From an uncultured Opitutales bacterium (lineage in GTDB: Bacteria; Verrucomicrobiota; Verrucomicrobiia; Opitutales; Seribacteraceae): a stretch of 64,000 nt of DNA. The stretch covers positions 81,816 through 145,815 of the forward strand of contig CALSTX010000003.1 in NCBI GenBank assembly GCA_943789375.1. The letters are read 5' to 3'. The notes beneath the pieces are model-generated. The model was not told the origin of the DNA. It was given only the letters and a program-made list of their open reading frames with translations, and made no database searches. Shown here one piece after another: positions 45,067-54,536 of this stretch (position 1 is its first letter; each line of letters opens with the position of its first letter). Position numbers and translations under genes: made by a program.

Positions 45067-46782
45067 TTACTCGCTTGCCTTCCAGTCTTGCAGTACCATT
45101 TGGGGAGTATTTTGGTTATTCCACCGATTCCATTTCAGTCTAAAGGCTAGGTCAATTTTTTTATTTATTGGTGGTGTGCGATCTTTCATTTTCCAGGCAA
45201 TTCCTGCAATCGATCGTTCACCATTTTCGACTCTAAATTGAAAATGCTCTCCATTTCCAACGGGGCGCGGTTTCGAGTGTAAGATAATTTCCTTAAGGGC
45301 AAAAATTGGCTCTCGGTTTTCTTGCCCAAAAGGACCAATCATGCCAATTTCATTAAGAAGTTCACCATCTATGTCATGTACCTTCAACACAGCATCAATT
45401 TGAAGGGATGGATCTTGTGGCTTATTATTATCCAGTGCTAAAAAGTTGGTGAAAGCGGAAATGAAATCATTTATCTTACTTTCACACACGGTTAAGCCGA
45501 CGGCTACCGGGTGCCCGCCCCAATGTTCGAGGAGATCTGAGCAAGAAGCAAGAGCTTCAACTAGGTTTATTCCTGCAATTCCCCTTCCAGATCCCTTGTA
45601 TCTTCCCTTGTCATAAGCAAGTACAATGCAGGGCTTGTTTAGGGAATTCGCAAGTTTACCGGCAACAATACCGACTACGCCTGGATTCCACTCTTTTCCC
45701 TCCCCAGCAATAACTACGGCTGGTAAGGATGCGAATTTTTCCTCAGCCAAAGAATGTGCGGTTTCTGTAAGTTTAGCTTCGATGCCTTTTCGTTCTTCAT
45801 TAAAGTCATCCATTTGCTTCGCCAACCTCATTGCATTATCAGAATCTTGGCTCAAGAGGAGTTGGGCAGCAACTTCTGGTTTGTTTAACCTTCCGCATGC
45901 ATTGATCCGTGGAGCAATGCGAAATGTTATATCCTCAGCATCAAATGAAAAACGGGTATCAAATTTGGCTAATTTAATCAGGGCGGCAAGTCCCACACTG
46001 GGGTTATGGCGTAAATGCTTTAATCCATATTTAGTGAGGACCCGATTCTCTCCTTCTAATGGCACCATGTCTGCAAGAGTTCCTAGGGCAGCAAGGGCAA
46101 GATAATCTTTAGGGTTCAGATTTAAGGCAATTTCATTTTTCTTTTCTCGTAAGTATTTTATGATTCCATGAATGAGCTTAAAGCAAAGCCCTGCCGTGCA
46201 AAGGTTTGTCCAGTCAATGCCTTTCTTATCATGTAAATGTGGATTTAAAATAGTCGGATGCTGGTGAATATTCCCTTTGGATTGATGATGGTCTATAATA
46301 ACAAGATCTATTCCTTGTTCTTCCAGGAAAGAGGCTTCTTCGACAGAGTTGGTGCCACAATCTAGGGCAATGACCAAATCAATTTTATCTCGGTTCATTC
46401 CTCTTTCTAGCACATCTTTTGTCAAGCCATAGCCCTCTTCAATTCGGTGCGGAATTACATAATGGGGGTCCAATCCAAAAGCTTGAATGATGGAGGCAAC
46501 AATAACGGTGGATGTGATACCATCCACATCATAGTCCCCAACGATAAGAATCTTATCTTTTTTATCGATCGATTGGCAAATGCGGATGCACGCATTTTTT
46601 AAATTTGGAACCGTAAAGGGATCGGTAAGGTGGGCTAGCTTGGGATAAAGATAGGGGACTGCCTTTTCTAAAGAATCTAAGTCGCGGCGTAAAAGTAGCT
46701 TGGCTAGTAATTCAGAACAGCTAAGTTTTGCGCTCAGGTCTTTAACTCTATGGTTATCTAATTGCTCTTCTATCCAGAGCAT
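45067..46782 (-). CDS. recJ: Single-stranded-DNA exonuclease RecJ
   Basis: A 571-residue DHH-family 5'-3' exonuclease. Motifs: VGDYDVDGITSTVIVAS (motif I), ALDCGTNSVEEA, VIIDHHQSKG (DHH motif), and the DHHA1 part with HWGGHPVAVGLTV. Standard length. It acts in recombination and mismatch repair. It lies 34 bases after secDF and converges on glyS. Confidence 0.95.
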   Translation of the reverse strand: MLWIEEQLDNHRVKDLSAKLSCSELLAKLLLRRDLDSLEKAVPYLYPKLAHLTDPFTVPNLKNACIRICQSIDKKDKILIVGDYDVDGITSTVIVASIIQAFGLDPHYVIPHRIEEGYGLTKDVLERGMNRDKIDLVIALDCGTNSVEEASFLEEQGIDLVIIDHHQSKGNIHQHPTILNPHLHDKKGIDWTNLCTAGLCFKLIHGIIKYLREKKNEIALNLNPKDYLALAALGTLADMVPLEGENRVLTKYGLKHLRHNPSVGLAALIKLAKFDTRFSFDAEDITFRIAPRINACGRLNKPEVAAQLLLSQDSDNAMRLAKQMDDFNEERKGIEAKLTETAHSLAEEKFASLPAVVIAGEGKEWNPGVVGIVAGKLANSLNKPCIVLAYDKGRYKGSGRGIAGINLVEALASCSDLLEHWGGHPVAVGLTVCESKINDFISAFTNFLALDNNKPQDPSLQIDAVLKVHDIDGELLNEIGMIGPFGQENREPIFALKEIILHSKPRPVGNGEHFQFRVENGERSIAGIAWKMKDRTPPINKKIDLAFRLKWNRWNNQNTPQMVLQDWKASE

Positions 46783-46816
46783 AAAAATTAATGGGTCAAG
46801 GAAAGCTTACCTGAAT

Positions 46817-49501
46817 TTATTTGGTAGTCGAAGTCTGCCAATCGTATTTGGGTAGGATTTCATTATCTTCCACATGTTTTCTGTCACCGCGGTGCCATGC
46901 ATAAAAGATCGGGCTGGCGATAAAGATAGATGAGAATGTGCCTGTAAGGATTCCAATGACAAAAACAAAGGCAAAATCATTGATGATTCCCGCACCAAAA
47001 ACCCACAGGGATACCGCAGCAAGTAATGTGGTGAAACTGGTAAGAATGGAACGAGAAAGCACCCGGTTGATGGCAATGAGTATAATTTTCTTGAGGTTGG
47101 TTACAGGGTTAAGCTCCAGTTCTTCCCTAATCCGGTCAAACACAACAATCGTATCATTGATTGAATAACCCACAATCATGAGAATGGATGCAATCATAGG
47201 AGCAGTGAATTGCCCGGAACAAATACCACCATCCGACAATGCACCAAGTAAGACAAAAAGCCCAACCGTCATAAGAATATCGTGGATAGTCGCAACAACC
47301 GCACCTATTGCATAACCCATCTCGAAACGGATCGCAACATAGAGCAAGATTCCAATAAGTGCCACAACCACGGACCATATAGCATCACTCTTAATTTCTG
47401 AGCTAACCGAGGCCCCGATATTACTCATTCCTTCTTCTTCCATGTTGGACTTGGGAAAGCTTGCGTTAATTAACTCGAGAGCTTCTCTCGATTTTCCGTT
47501 CTCAGTTTGGAGCACGAGCTTTTTGCTTTCATCTCCCGAACCTATTTCAGAGCGGTATAAATGTTGGACTTCACCAATACTTTCTGAACTTTGAAAAACT
47601 TCGTCTAATTTAGCAGAACCGATCTCCTCTGAGAAAGAGGCAACAATTTCTTCTCCACCTCTGAAATCAATCCCTAAAATTTCATCTTTACGGTCGTAGA
47701 TGGTCACACATCCAATGATTACTATGATCCATGAAAGAAGAAAGGCGGGTTTACGATATTTATGAAAATCAATTCCGGATTCGGGTTTTTGTTTCTCAAT
47801 TTTGGATAGGCTGATCAAGTTACTGAAGCCTGCCTGAAGTGCTAGGTTTAAGAGTAAGCGGCTTATAAATAATGCACAAAATACAGAGGTAACAATTCCA
47901 ATGGCTAAGGTAATACCAAAACCTTTAACTGGACCTGTTCCAAGCCATATCAGAATGGATGCAGTAATAAGGGTGGTTAAGTTGGCATCAATGATGGTAG
48001 AAAAAGCCTTTGCGTATCCACCCTCCACAGCATTTTCAGCACTTTTCCCAGCTTTTAATTCCTCACGGATTCGTTCGAAAATTAAAATATTTGCATCTAC
48101 TGCCATTCCTAAAGTCAGGACGAGGGCAGCCATCCCAGGTAATGTGAAAGTTGCTTGGAAGAGCCCTGCCAAGATAGCAACGACAAGAAGAATGTTGGTT
48201 GAAACAGAAATGACCGCCACACCGCCACCTAATTTATACCACACAAGCATAAATAAAATAATAGCAACAGCACCAAGTATACATGCGCTGGTGCTGCTCT
48301 CTAAAGCCCCAGCCGCCAGGGTGGGAGAGACTTCATACTTTTCACCGATAGAAAGAGAAACTTTTAACGGGTTGTTTAAAATATCAGATAGCATTTTTGC
48401 TTCTCGGTAGCTGAAGTTTCCGCTGATTACAGCGCTGCCCCCATCAATCCTTGCTTTAACGGTAGGAGCACTTTCTAATTGTCCATCCAAAACAATGGCA
48501 AGGCGTCCTAAAGCCCCGCTTGATGGGTCATTCATTTGAGCAATTTCACCAGTTAGGTCAGAAAATGCTTTCCCGCCTTCGGATGTGAAGTCTAGACCAA
48601 CTTCCCAGCCCCCCATTTGATCTTGGCGAGGATAAGCCTCTTGGATAATTTCTCCATCTGCCGACCATAACCTTCTGACCCAGATAGGACGTTCATTGGC
48701 TTGAGCATCATTGCGAAGCATGGCGGTGAAGGGAATGCCCTCATCGTCTGTCCATTCTTCTCCCACTTGGGCGGGGACAGGGGCATCGGAGTCGACATTT
48801 ACAATCCGAAATTCCAACTTGGCTGGTTTTTGCAATTCTTCAATGAGACTTGGATCTTGTTTTGTGGTCGTATCAGGAATTTGGATTTCAATGGATCGTT
48901 CCCCTTTTTTTCTCACCATGGTTTCAGCGACACCAAACGCATTGAGGCGTTCATTCATGATTTCAACGACCTTATCCATCGGGCTGGCTCCATTTGGACC
49001 ATCGAGTTCAAGGCTTTCGTTGAGATCTGCGATTTCCATGGTGAAGGCAATTCCTCCTCGTAAGTCGAGACCCTTCTTGATCGCTGCTTGGGAGTTTCGT
49101 AGAAGAGTTCTGAGCACAAGATCATTTCGTTGGTCACGATCTTTGACATGTCCTGTTCTTATTCCAGGTTTAACCGCGAAAGGTAGCAACCGTGAAGAGA
49201 CAGTTCCAAGAATTCCTTTTGGGGGCTCAAAGTAAGCGGAGTAGTTCAGCCGATTCCTTTTTCCATAGTTCCGCAAGGCACCGTAATCAACAATTTCACC
49301 TTCTGGTATTTGACTCGTGATATTTTCTATAACTTCTGCAAATGTTTCATGCCCTTGATGGTCAGAAGCATTTGCGTCCGAAGTAACTTGGCTTAAAGCA
49401 TAATCACCTAGAACTCGATCTTCAAAGGGAGAGATGAGAGAAAAACTTATAAGGATTAAAATAAGGGTAAATCCCAATCTCCAGAGATTTGATTTTGTCA
49501 T
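46817..49501 (-). CDS. secDF: Fused protein translocase subunit SecD-SecF
   Basis: An 894-residue fusion of the two Sec accessory subunits that use proton flow to pull exported proteins into the periplasm. The SecD part has an N-terminal helix (about 8-25), the P1 domain with GLDLRGGIAFTMEIAD, and GMAVDANILIFERIREELK in its membrane domain. The SecF part begins with its own helix and GIDFRGGEEIVASFSEE and has GYSINDTIVVFDRIREELE. Two sets of six helices are visible. I use ATG 49501; a TTG at 49549 overlapping yajC is the alternative, and neither has a good ribosome site. yajC lies directly upstream. Confidence 0.95.
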   Translation of the reverse strand: MTKSNLWRLGFTLILILISFSLISPFEDRVLGDYALSQVTSDANASDHQGHETFAEVIENITSQIPEGEIVDYGALRNYGKRNRLNYSAYFEPPKGILGTVSSRLLPFAVKPGIRTGHVKDRDQRNDLVLRTLLRNSQAAIKKGLDLRGGIAFTMEIADLNESLELDGPNGASPMDKVVEIMNERLNAFGVAETMVRKKGERSIEIQIPDTTTKQDPSLIEELQKPAKLEFRIVNVDSDAPVPAQVGEEWTDDEGIPFTAMLRNDAQANERPIWVRRLWSADGEIIQEAYPRQDQMGGWEVGLDFTSEGGKAFSDLTGEIAQMNDPSSGALGRLAIVLDGQLESAPTVKARIDGGSAVISGNFSYREAKMLSDILNNPLKVSLSIGEKYEVSPTLAAGALESSTSACILGAVAIILFMLVWYKLGGGVAVISVSTNILLVVAILAGLFQATFTLPGMAALVLTLGMAVDANILIFERIREELKAGKSAENAVEGGYAKAFSTIIDANLTTLITASILIWLGTGPVKGFGITLAIGIVTSVFCALFISRLLLNLALQAGFSNLISLSKIEKQKPESGIDFHKYRKPAFLLSWIIVIIGCVTIYDRKDEILGIDFRGGEEIVASFSEEIGSAKLDEVFQSSESIGEVQHLYRSEIGSGDESKKLVLQTENGKSREALELINASFPKSNMEEEGMSNIGASVSSEIKSDAIWSVVVALIGILLYVAIRFEMGYAIGAVVATIHDILMTVGLFVLLGALSDGGICSGQFTAPMIASILMIVGYSINDTIVVFDRIREELELNPVTNLKKIILIAINRVLSRSILTSFTTLLAAVSLWVFGAGIINDFAFVFVIGILTGTFSSIFIASPIFYAWHRGDRKHVEDNEILPKYDWQTSTTK

Positions 49502-49541
49502 GATAGAGGGCTGTTTAAACAGGAAAAGAAAGGAGGAAGAC

Positions 49542-49859
49542 TTAGTCAATTTTGGCAGATACAGCCTCTTTGGCTACTTCTACCTTCACATTTTCAGATA
49601 TACGGATAACAAAGCAATCATCCTTAACTCCGGTAACCGTACCTAGTAACCCGCCGGCTGTTTTAATCTTTGCTCCTTTTTCAAGGGTATCGATCATCTT
49701 TTGATGTTGCTTTCGCTTTTTATTTTGAGGTGCAATAATTAAAAAGTAAAAAGCGACCAACATCACAACGAAGGGTAAAATACCCATCAAACCACTACCA
49801 CCAGTTTGTCCACCAGGCGCTGCCATTGCTAAAAAAGAATCGAAGTCGTATAATTTCAT
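49542..49859 (-). CDS. yajC: Preprotein translocase subunit YajC
   Basis: A 105-residue YajC. A single membrane helix (ILPFVVMLVAFYFLIIAPQ, about 27-45) is followed by the conserved KKRKQHQKMIDTLEKGAKIK and TAGGLLGTVTGVKDDCFVIR. An N-terminal segment with a glycine-rich stretch precedes the helix. It lies just before secDF, its partner. A 96-base gap upstream separates it from the DUF445 gene. Confidence 0.94.
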   Translation of the reverse strand: MKLYDFDSFLAMAAPGGQTGGSGLMGILPFVVMLVAFYFLIIAPQNKKRKQHQKMIDTLEKGAKIKTAGGLLGTVTGVKDDCFVIRISENVKVEVAKEAVSAKID

Positions 49860-49955
49860 GAGGGAAAGAGTTAAAAAAAGTTTGTTATGAAAACCTTAAA
49901 TTGGAGGCTTTGCAAGCCTTGATGGTGGGCTTCCGTAGGTCCCTTTCATCTTACC

Positions 49956-50624
49956 CTAGATGGATAAGGTGAGTACAACTTGAAAGCAACCAATACCAAA
50001 GCCAAGAACTGCCCCTACAAGTTCAATGAATTTGAACTCTTTTTTCATCAGATTAAAAAGTAAGTTTTCAACTTTGTCCGAAGAAAACCCCTCCACTTTT
50101 TCTCGGACAATCTCACTAATATCGAGGTTGTTTTCAAGCTTGGTACTTAGTTCGTCGACGGAATTGCTAAGGAAGTCCTTAAGCTCATACCGAAAAAGAT
50201 TGGTTACCTTTTCCACCATGTCATCGGATAAGAACATCGATAGCATAGGAAAAGCATGGACTAGTTTTTCTCGAATAGTCATCTCAATCCTCTTCCCGAT
50301 GGCATCCATTGTTTCATCGCTTGTAGCATGAGCTCGGATGTTTTGAGTGATTTGGTCCATAGATAGCAGTTCTTCAGAGACCAGTGTACCAAGCTTTAGG
50401 GCTAGTTGCTTTTGCCTTTTTGGGAAAACTCCGTGAAATTTGAAACCGAGTATTGAAACTGCCTCTCTCGGATGAAAAAGCATTTTAACCGCAAAGTAAT
50501 TGGTGACCCAGCCAATAAGGGCGGCTAAAATTGGGAAAAGCCAAATTAGAGAGTGAGAATTGGTTGATGAGTCAGCTATGATGGCTGCATGTAATGAAAA
50601 GATATCCGCGAAGGAGACTGTCAT
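49956..50624 (-). CDS. DUF445 family membrane protein
   Basis: A 222-residue protein with an N-terminal helix containing the DUF445 hallmark ALIGWVTNYFAVKMLFHPRE, then GFKFHGVFPKRQKQLALKLG, a long helical middle region and a C-terminal hydrophobic segment (VGAVLGFGIGCFQVVLTLSI). DUF445 is a widespread inner-membrane family of unknown role. It has only one copy of the repeat that longer members duplicate. Confidence 0.85.
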   Translation of the reverse strand: MTVSFADIFSLHAAIIADSSTNSHSLIWLFPILAALIGWVTNYFAVKMLFHPREAVSILGFKFHGVFPKRQKQLALKLGTLVSEELLSMDQITQNIRAHATSDETMDAIGKRIEMTIREKLVHAFPMLSMFLSDDMVEKVTNLFRYELKDFLSNSVDELSTKLENNLDISEIVREKVEGFSSDKVENLLFNLMKKEFKFIELVGAVLGFGIGCFQVVLTLSI

Positions 50625-50686
50625 GAGAAAAACAGGGAATTATGATTTGTAATTTAGCAAATGGTTAAAAGAGATTTTTGATAAAC

Positions 50687-50712
50687 AAAAAAAGCCGCTA
50701 ATGCGACTTTTT
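50687..50712 (-). terminator. Rho-independent terminator after the DEAD-box helicase gene
   Basis: On the minus strand AAAAAG-T-CGC, loop ATTA, GCG-G-CTTTTT forms a hairpin with one central mismatch, running straight into a T-tract. It lies 46 bases after the stop of the helicase gene at 50759 and before the DUF445 gene. It is the clearest intrinsic terminator in the window. Confidence 0.7.
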
Positions 50713-50758
50713 ACCTTTTATTTAGAGGATTAGATGCGAAAGAAGTTTCTTTACCAGA

Positions 50759-51976
50759 TCATCTTCTCTTTCTTGAACCAAAAGAAACCTGTTTGCCAAA
50801 CCCTCGATTTCTTTTTTTAGAAATCACTGGAGCCGTTGCGGTTAAGCTGGCTGGGTCATCGCGGTAAGAAAAGTCATCCACAAATTTTCTTTCCAATGGA
50901 TTGCCTAAAAGTTTTTCAATCGATTGAACCAACGGAAGGTCTTCTGGTTTGCAAAGTGTGAAAGCTTCACCCTCAGTTCGGGCGCGACCGGTCCGTCCAA
51001 TCCGGTGAATATAATCTTCAGAGTGTTGTGGGATATCATAGTTAATCACATGAGTGACATTCGAAATATCAAGCCCACGGGATGCAACATCGGTTGCGCA
51101 AAGGATCTTGACGCTTCCTTTTTTGAAATCTTCCAACGCACTTACCCGATCTCGTTGTTTTAAGTCAGAGTGCAAAACTCTAACATCTCTACCATGCTCA
51201 ACTAGCCATTGACTGATTTTGTCAGTTCCTCGGCGGGTTTGAAAAAAGATGATCAAATTTTCAAACTCAATCTTTTCAAGTAGGGCAATGAGGAGGTCAA
51301 ATTTTTGGATAGCGGGTACAGGGTACAGGGCATGACTCACCGTATCAGCAGCTGAAATCTTAATATCGATCTTTGCCTCTGCAGGATCATTTAATGCCCA
51401 GGCAGATAGGCGGCGAACCGAATCAGGTATAGTTGCTGAGAATAATAATGTCTGCCTACTCCTGGGTGTTTTTTGAATAATCTTGGTGACATCTTCGATG
51501 AATCCCATGTCGAGCATCCGGTCGACCTCATCTAAAATTAGGATTTCTATATTTTTCAGAGATAGGTTTCCTTGGCTGATATGGTCAAGCAAACGACCAG
51601 GCGTCGCGACAATTACATCTGGTTCGTCACCAAGTTGCTCTAATTGCTTTCCGTATTTTACCCCTCCATAAAGCAGAGCCATTCTAAGATCCATAAATTT
51701 TCCGTAGATCCGGAAATTTTCCTCGATTTGGATAGCCAATTCTCTGGTAGGTGCAAGAGCGAGAACGCGACAACCTCCATGTTTTCCCAACCTGTGGATA
51801 GCAGGTAAAGCAAAAGCCGCAGTTTTACCTGTACCCGTCTGGGCTGAACCGACTAAATCTCTTCCTTCCAAAATCGGAGGTATTGCCATGGATTGAATCG
51901 GAGTGGGTTCTTCGTATCCAAGTTCTTCAATAGCTTGAATGATTTTAGGTTCTAGACCTAGTTCTTTAAAATTCAT
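50759..51976 (-). CDS. rhlE: DEAD-box ATP-dependent RNA helicase (RhlE-like)
   Basis: A 405-residue helicase. The Q motif region is EEPTPIQSMAIPPILEGRDL, motif I is SAQTGTGKTAA, Ia is PTRELAIQ, Ib is TPGRLLDHI, motif II is DEVDRMLDMGF, motif III is SAT, and motif VI is HRIGRTGRA. The basic C-terminal tail ends RKRR. It matches RhlE-type helicases that help ribosome assembly or RNA turnover; the exact subgroup is not certain. A terminator follows. It diverges from gluQ across 68 bases. Confidence 0.92.
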   Translation of the reverse strand: MNFKELGLEPKIIQAIEELGYEEPTPIQSMAIPPILEGRDLVGSAQTGTGKTAAFALPAIHRLGKHGGCRVLALAPTRELAIQIEENFRIYGKFMDLRMALLYGGVKYGKQLEQLGDEPDVIVATPGRLLDHISQGNLSLKNIEILILDEVDRMLDMGFIEDVTKIIQKTPRSRQTLLFSATIPDSVRRLSAWALNDPAEAKIDIKISAADTVSHALYPVPAIQKFDLLIALLEKIEFENLIIFFQTRRGTDKISQWLVEHGRDVRVLHSDLKQRDRVSALEDFKKGSVKILCATDVASRGLDISNVTHVINYDIPQHSEDYIHRIGRTGRARTEGEAFTLCKPEDLPLVQSIEKLLGNPLERKFVDDFSYRDDPASLTATAPVISKKRNRGFGKQVSFGSRKRR

Positions 51977-52044
51977 ATAAAAGTGGGATGAGAAGAAAAA
52001 ATCTTCGTAAATATCAACTATATCCTAAAGCCTAGTTTCAGAGA

Positions 52045-52857
52045 ATGAGCGAGGATAAAGCGAATAATTGTTATCGAGGAAGGTTAGCACCCACTCCCTC
52101 AGGCTTTTTACACAAGGGTCATATTCAAACTTTCCGGAAGGCATGGGAGAGGGCACGGGATGCACAAGGAAGCCTGGTTTTAAGAATAGACGATTTAGAT
52201 TCTGCCCGATGCACAAGTGAATATAATGATGCTTGTATACAAGATATGAAGGAAATGGGGCTGGAATGGGACGAGGGACCAGATGTTGGTGGCAGTCACG
52301 GACCCTATGCTCAGAGTAAAAGAGGAAGCTTTTATTTCGATGCACTTAAGAAATTGTACAAGCTTGATTTGATTTACCCCTGTCAGAAATCGCGCAAAGA
52401 GATTCAGACCTATGGATTATTGGATTCAATGGGTTCAGAATATCTTTTTCCAGATAGTTTCCGGCCAAATTCAGTTGATTTAGATAAGATTGATTTCCCG
52501 GATAATACCAACTGGCGCTTTCGTACAAACTGGGGTCAGCGGGTAGAATTTATGGACACAAAAAAAGCCGAACAATCATTCCTGCTGGGCGCTGATTTGT
52601 CCGACTTTTTAGTTTGGCGAAAAGATGGGGTTGCTTCCTATGAACTGGCAACCGTGGTGGATGATTATGTCATGAAAATTACTGAGTTGGTTCGTGGGGA
52701 AGATCTTCTGCTATCAAGCGCCCGCCAGTGCTTACTTTTTGATGCATTGGGCTGGAGTCGCCCTGATTTTTATCATTGCGGATTACTCCTTGGGGAAGAC
52801 GGTAAGAAATTATCAAAATCAACCCGCAGTCTTCCCCGTCTCTTTTCTCACTCTTAA
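52045..52857 (+). CDS. gluQ: Glutamyl-queuosine tRNA(Asp) synthetase-like protein, short C terminus
   Basis: A 270-residue class I synthetase homologue resembling the catalytic half of GluRS. The HIGH region is APTPSGFLHKGHIQTF; LRIDDLDSARCTSEYNDACI and HGPYAQSKR are typical; the KMSKS region reads DGKKLSKSTRS. GluQ enzymes attach glutamate to queuosine in tRNA(Asp). E. coli GluQ continues about 70 residues past the KMSKS loop; here only about a dozen remain. The 3' end overlaps the convergent glycosyltransferase gene by 39 bases. The zinc-site cysteines are not obvious (PCQKSRK gives one). It may be active or slightly truncated. Confidence 0.82.
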   Translation: MSEDKANNCYRGRLAPTPSGFLHKGHIQTFRKAWERARDAQGSLVLRIDDLDSARCTSEYNDACIQDMKEMGLEWDEGPDVGGSHGPYAQSKRGSFYFDALKKLYKLDLIYPCQKSRKEIQTYGLLDSMGSEYLFPDSFRPNSVDLDKIDFPDNTNWRFRTNWGQRVEFMDTKKAEQSFLLGADLSDFLVWRKDGVASYELATVVDDYVMKITELVRGEDLLLSSARQCLLFDALGWSRPDFYHCGLLLGEDGKKLSKSTRSLPRLFSHS

Positions 52858-53694
52858 AACGGCTTTTGCTTTTGCCTGAGACAAAAATTCGTACTGGGCA
52901 TGTAGGCGGGCAAAAACATAGCCCGCCCAACCATCCAGTATTCCTCCTTGCCACAAATAGACATAAAGAAAACGCAGGGTGGGGCGAAAGGGGAGTTTAC
53001 GGAAGATTTTCCGGAGCTTTCGTTTTCCTTTCACTGCTTCGTGTTGCAGGGCCGTATCATCATCCTTTGCCGAGCTTTCGATAATTGCTTCCCAATTAGA
53101 GTAGCGGTTGTGCTTTTCCACAAAGCTATCGATGGTTGGAAAGGCATGGTGATCCATGATCGAAATTAATTTACCAGTGGTTCCCTGCACAACTACATGC
53201 TCGTGGATTTCGTGATCTCCACTATCGGTGGAAAGATCGGTGATTTTTTCGTACCTTCCCAGTTTATGTCGAAACAGGCGAAGGTTCCAGTTGGGAAAAT
53301 AGGCATGTTTTAAGGGTTTGCCTAAAAAGAAGTACCTACGGTTAATCCAGTATCCGGTGTGCTTCTCTTCTGGGTTGGTGACAATTTTTCTGACCTCCTC
53401 TTCTGCCTCCGGTGGCAGGCACTCATCAGCATCCAGGATTAAAACCCACTCATGTGTGAAAGGCAGATTCTCCAGGGCCCAGTTCTTTTTCTTCGGCCAT
53501 CCCCCCGTGTAATAAAACTGTACGACTTTTGCCCCATGCTTTTCTGCAATGATAGAAGTTTTATCGCTGCTTTTCGAATCAACTACGAAGATTTCCTTCA
53601 CCCAAGGCACAGATTTTAAGCACCTTGCTAAATTTGTTTCCTCGTTCTTGCAGGGTACTAGCAAAGAGATCGGAACTTTTGCGCCTTTAGTCAT
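52819..53694 (-). CDS. Family 2 glycosyltransferase (WaaE-like)
   Basis: A 291-residue GT-A enzyme. ISLLVPCKNEETNLARCLKS opens the nucleotide-sugar domain, VDSKSSDKT follows, and the metal-binding motif is LDADECLPPEAEEEV. GGWPKKKNWALENLPF and the NRRYFFLGKPLKHAYFPNWN region match LPS core/capsule transferases of the WaaE type. I use ATG 53694 (ATGA overlap with the FkbM gene); an extension to 53748 adds a non-homologous leader. It is the last gene of the polysaccharide cluster. Confidence 0.88.
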   Translation of the reverse strand: MTKGAKVPISLLVPCKNEETNLARCLKSVPWVKEIFVVDSKSSDKTSIIAEKHGAKVVQFYYTGGWPKKKNWALENLPFTHEWVLILDADECLPPEAEEEVRKIVTNPEEKHTGYWINRRYFFLGKPLKHAYFPNWNLRLFRHKLGRYEKITDLSTDSGDHEIHEHVVVQGTTGKLISIMDHHAFPTIDSFVEKHNRYSNWEAIIESSAKDDDTALQHEAVKGKRKLRKIFRKLPFRPTLRFLYVYLWQGGILDGWAGYVFARLHAQYEFLSQAKAKAVLRVRKETGKTAG

Positions 53695-54533
53695 TTGTGG
53701 AGAACTTGTTGAATGATTGATTCTTTGAGAGGCCCTTGAGGATGCCAAGCAAACAAATTATTTGTTTTTGAATTAAGCGAACTGTTCCGATCGGCGTCTC
53801 CAATTTTGTATCCATATTCTAGAAGGAGGGAAATTACTTTCTTCTGCTTGGGGGGAAAGGATTCAATAATAAGGAGCGGTTTAGCCACGGATAAGGCGGT
53901 AACTGCTCCTTCTAGGACTTCAAGCTCATGACCTTCCACATCAATTTTGATTAAGCTTGGTATCTTGTTGTTTTCTACCATGGAATCCATCGGTCTCGTA
54001 TTTACGGAAATTTGCTTAGAGGTGCCATTCAGGTACTGCTCGATCCAAGGCTTTTCTTCACCCCTTATACAACCGGTGGCTGAAGTTAATGGGTCCTGGA
54101 AAAAAGAAACTTCATCAGTCTGGTTGCTTAAGGCATCCGGACAAATTTCGAAATTTTGAATGTCCGCTTCTTTTCGGGTCATTTCCAAAAGTTTAAAATT
54201 TTCAGGATCTGGTTCGAAGCCCAAAATTTTTCGGTTCGGGCTCACTTTCGCAACCTCCCAAATATAAAGGCCCACATTTGAACCCACATCGAAAAACCAG
54301 CCAGTATCTTTATGCTCATCCAACTTTTGAGCGAGCGAAGTGATTAAAATGCGAATAGCAGGCTCCAAATGTTTTTTTTTCCACCAAATGGATGTGTGGG
54401 TAAACGGCCTAAGGGCTACTCTGTGACAAAATCCCAAGTTGTAGAGCTTTGGACGATTCAACCAACTTTTTAGCAGGAATTGAAAAACCTTAGTTTTTCT
54501 TAAGGTATGTAGGGGGGCGCTAAAAAGGAGCAT
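53691..54533 (-). CDS. FkbM-family methyltransferase
   Basis: A 280-residue SAM-dependent methyltransferase. Motif I is WFFDVGSNVGLYIWEVA, the acidic loop is ILGFEPDPENFKLLEM, and IKIDVEGHELEVLEGA is the hallmark of the FkbM family. Such enzymes O-methylate sugars or other hydroxyls and are common in surface-glycan clusters. It lies 3 bases after the GT4 gene and overlaps the GT2 gene. The acceptor is unknown. Confidence 0.9.
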   Translation of the reverse strand: MLLFSAPLHTLRKTKVFQFLLKSWLNRPKLYNLGFCHRVALRPFTHTSIWWKKKHLEPAIRILITSLAQKLDEHKDTGWFFDVGSNVGLYIWEVAKVSPNRKILGFEPDPENFKLLEMTRKEADIQNFEICPDALSNQTDEVSFFQDPLTSATGCIRGEEKPWIEQYLNGTSKQISVNTRPMDSMVENNKIPSLIKIDVEGHELEVLEGAVTALSVAKPLLIIESFPPKQKKVISLLLEYGYKIGDADRNSSLNSKTNNLFAWHPQGPLKESIIQQVLHK

Positions 54534-54536
54534 GAA

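Noticed and set aside
49905..49919. Perfect six-base hairpin AGGCTT-TGC-AAGCCT upstream of yajC
   Set aside because: No T-run follows on the strand of the genes, and the stem is too short to call a terminator or riboswitch with confidence.
50625..50758. tRNA or small RNA gene in one of the larger gaps
   Set aside because: Only a terminator hairpin is present; no cloverleaf-like pattern or CCA end. The other gaps were also read and show none.
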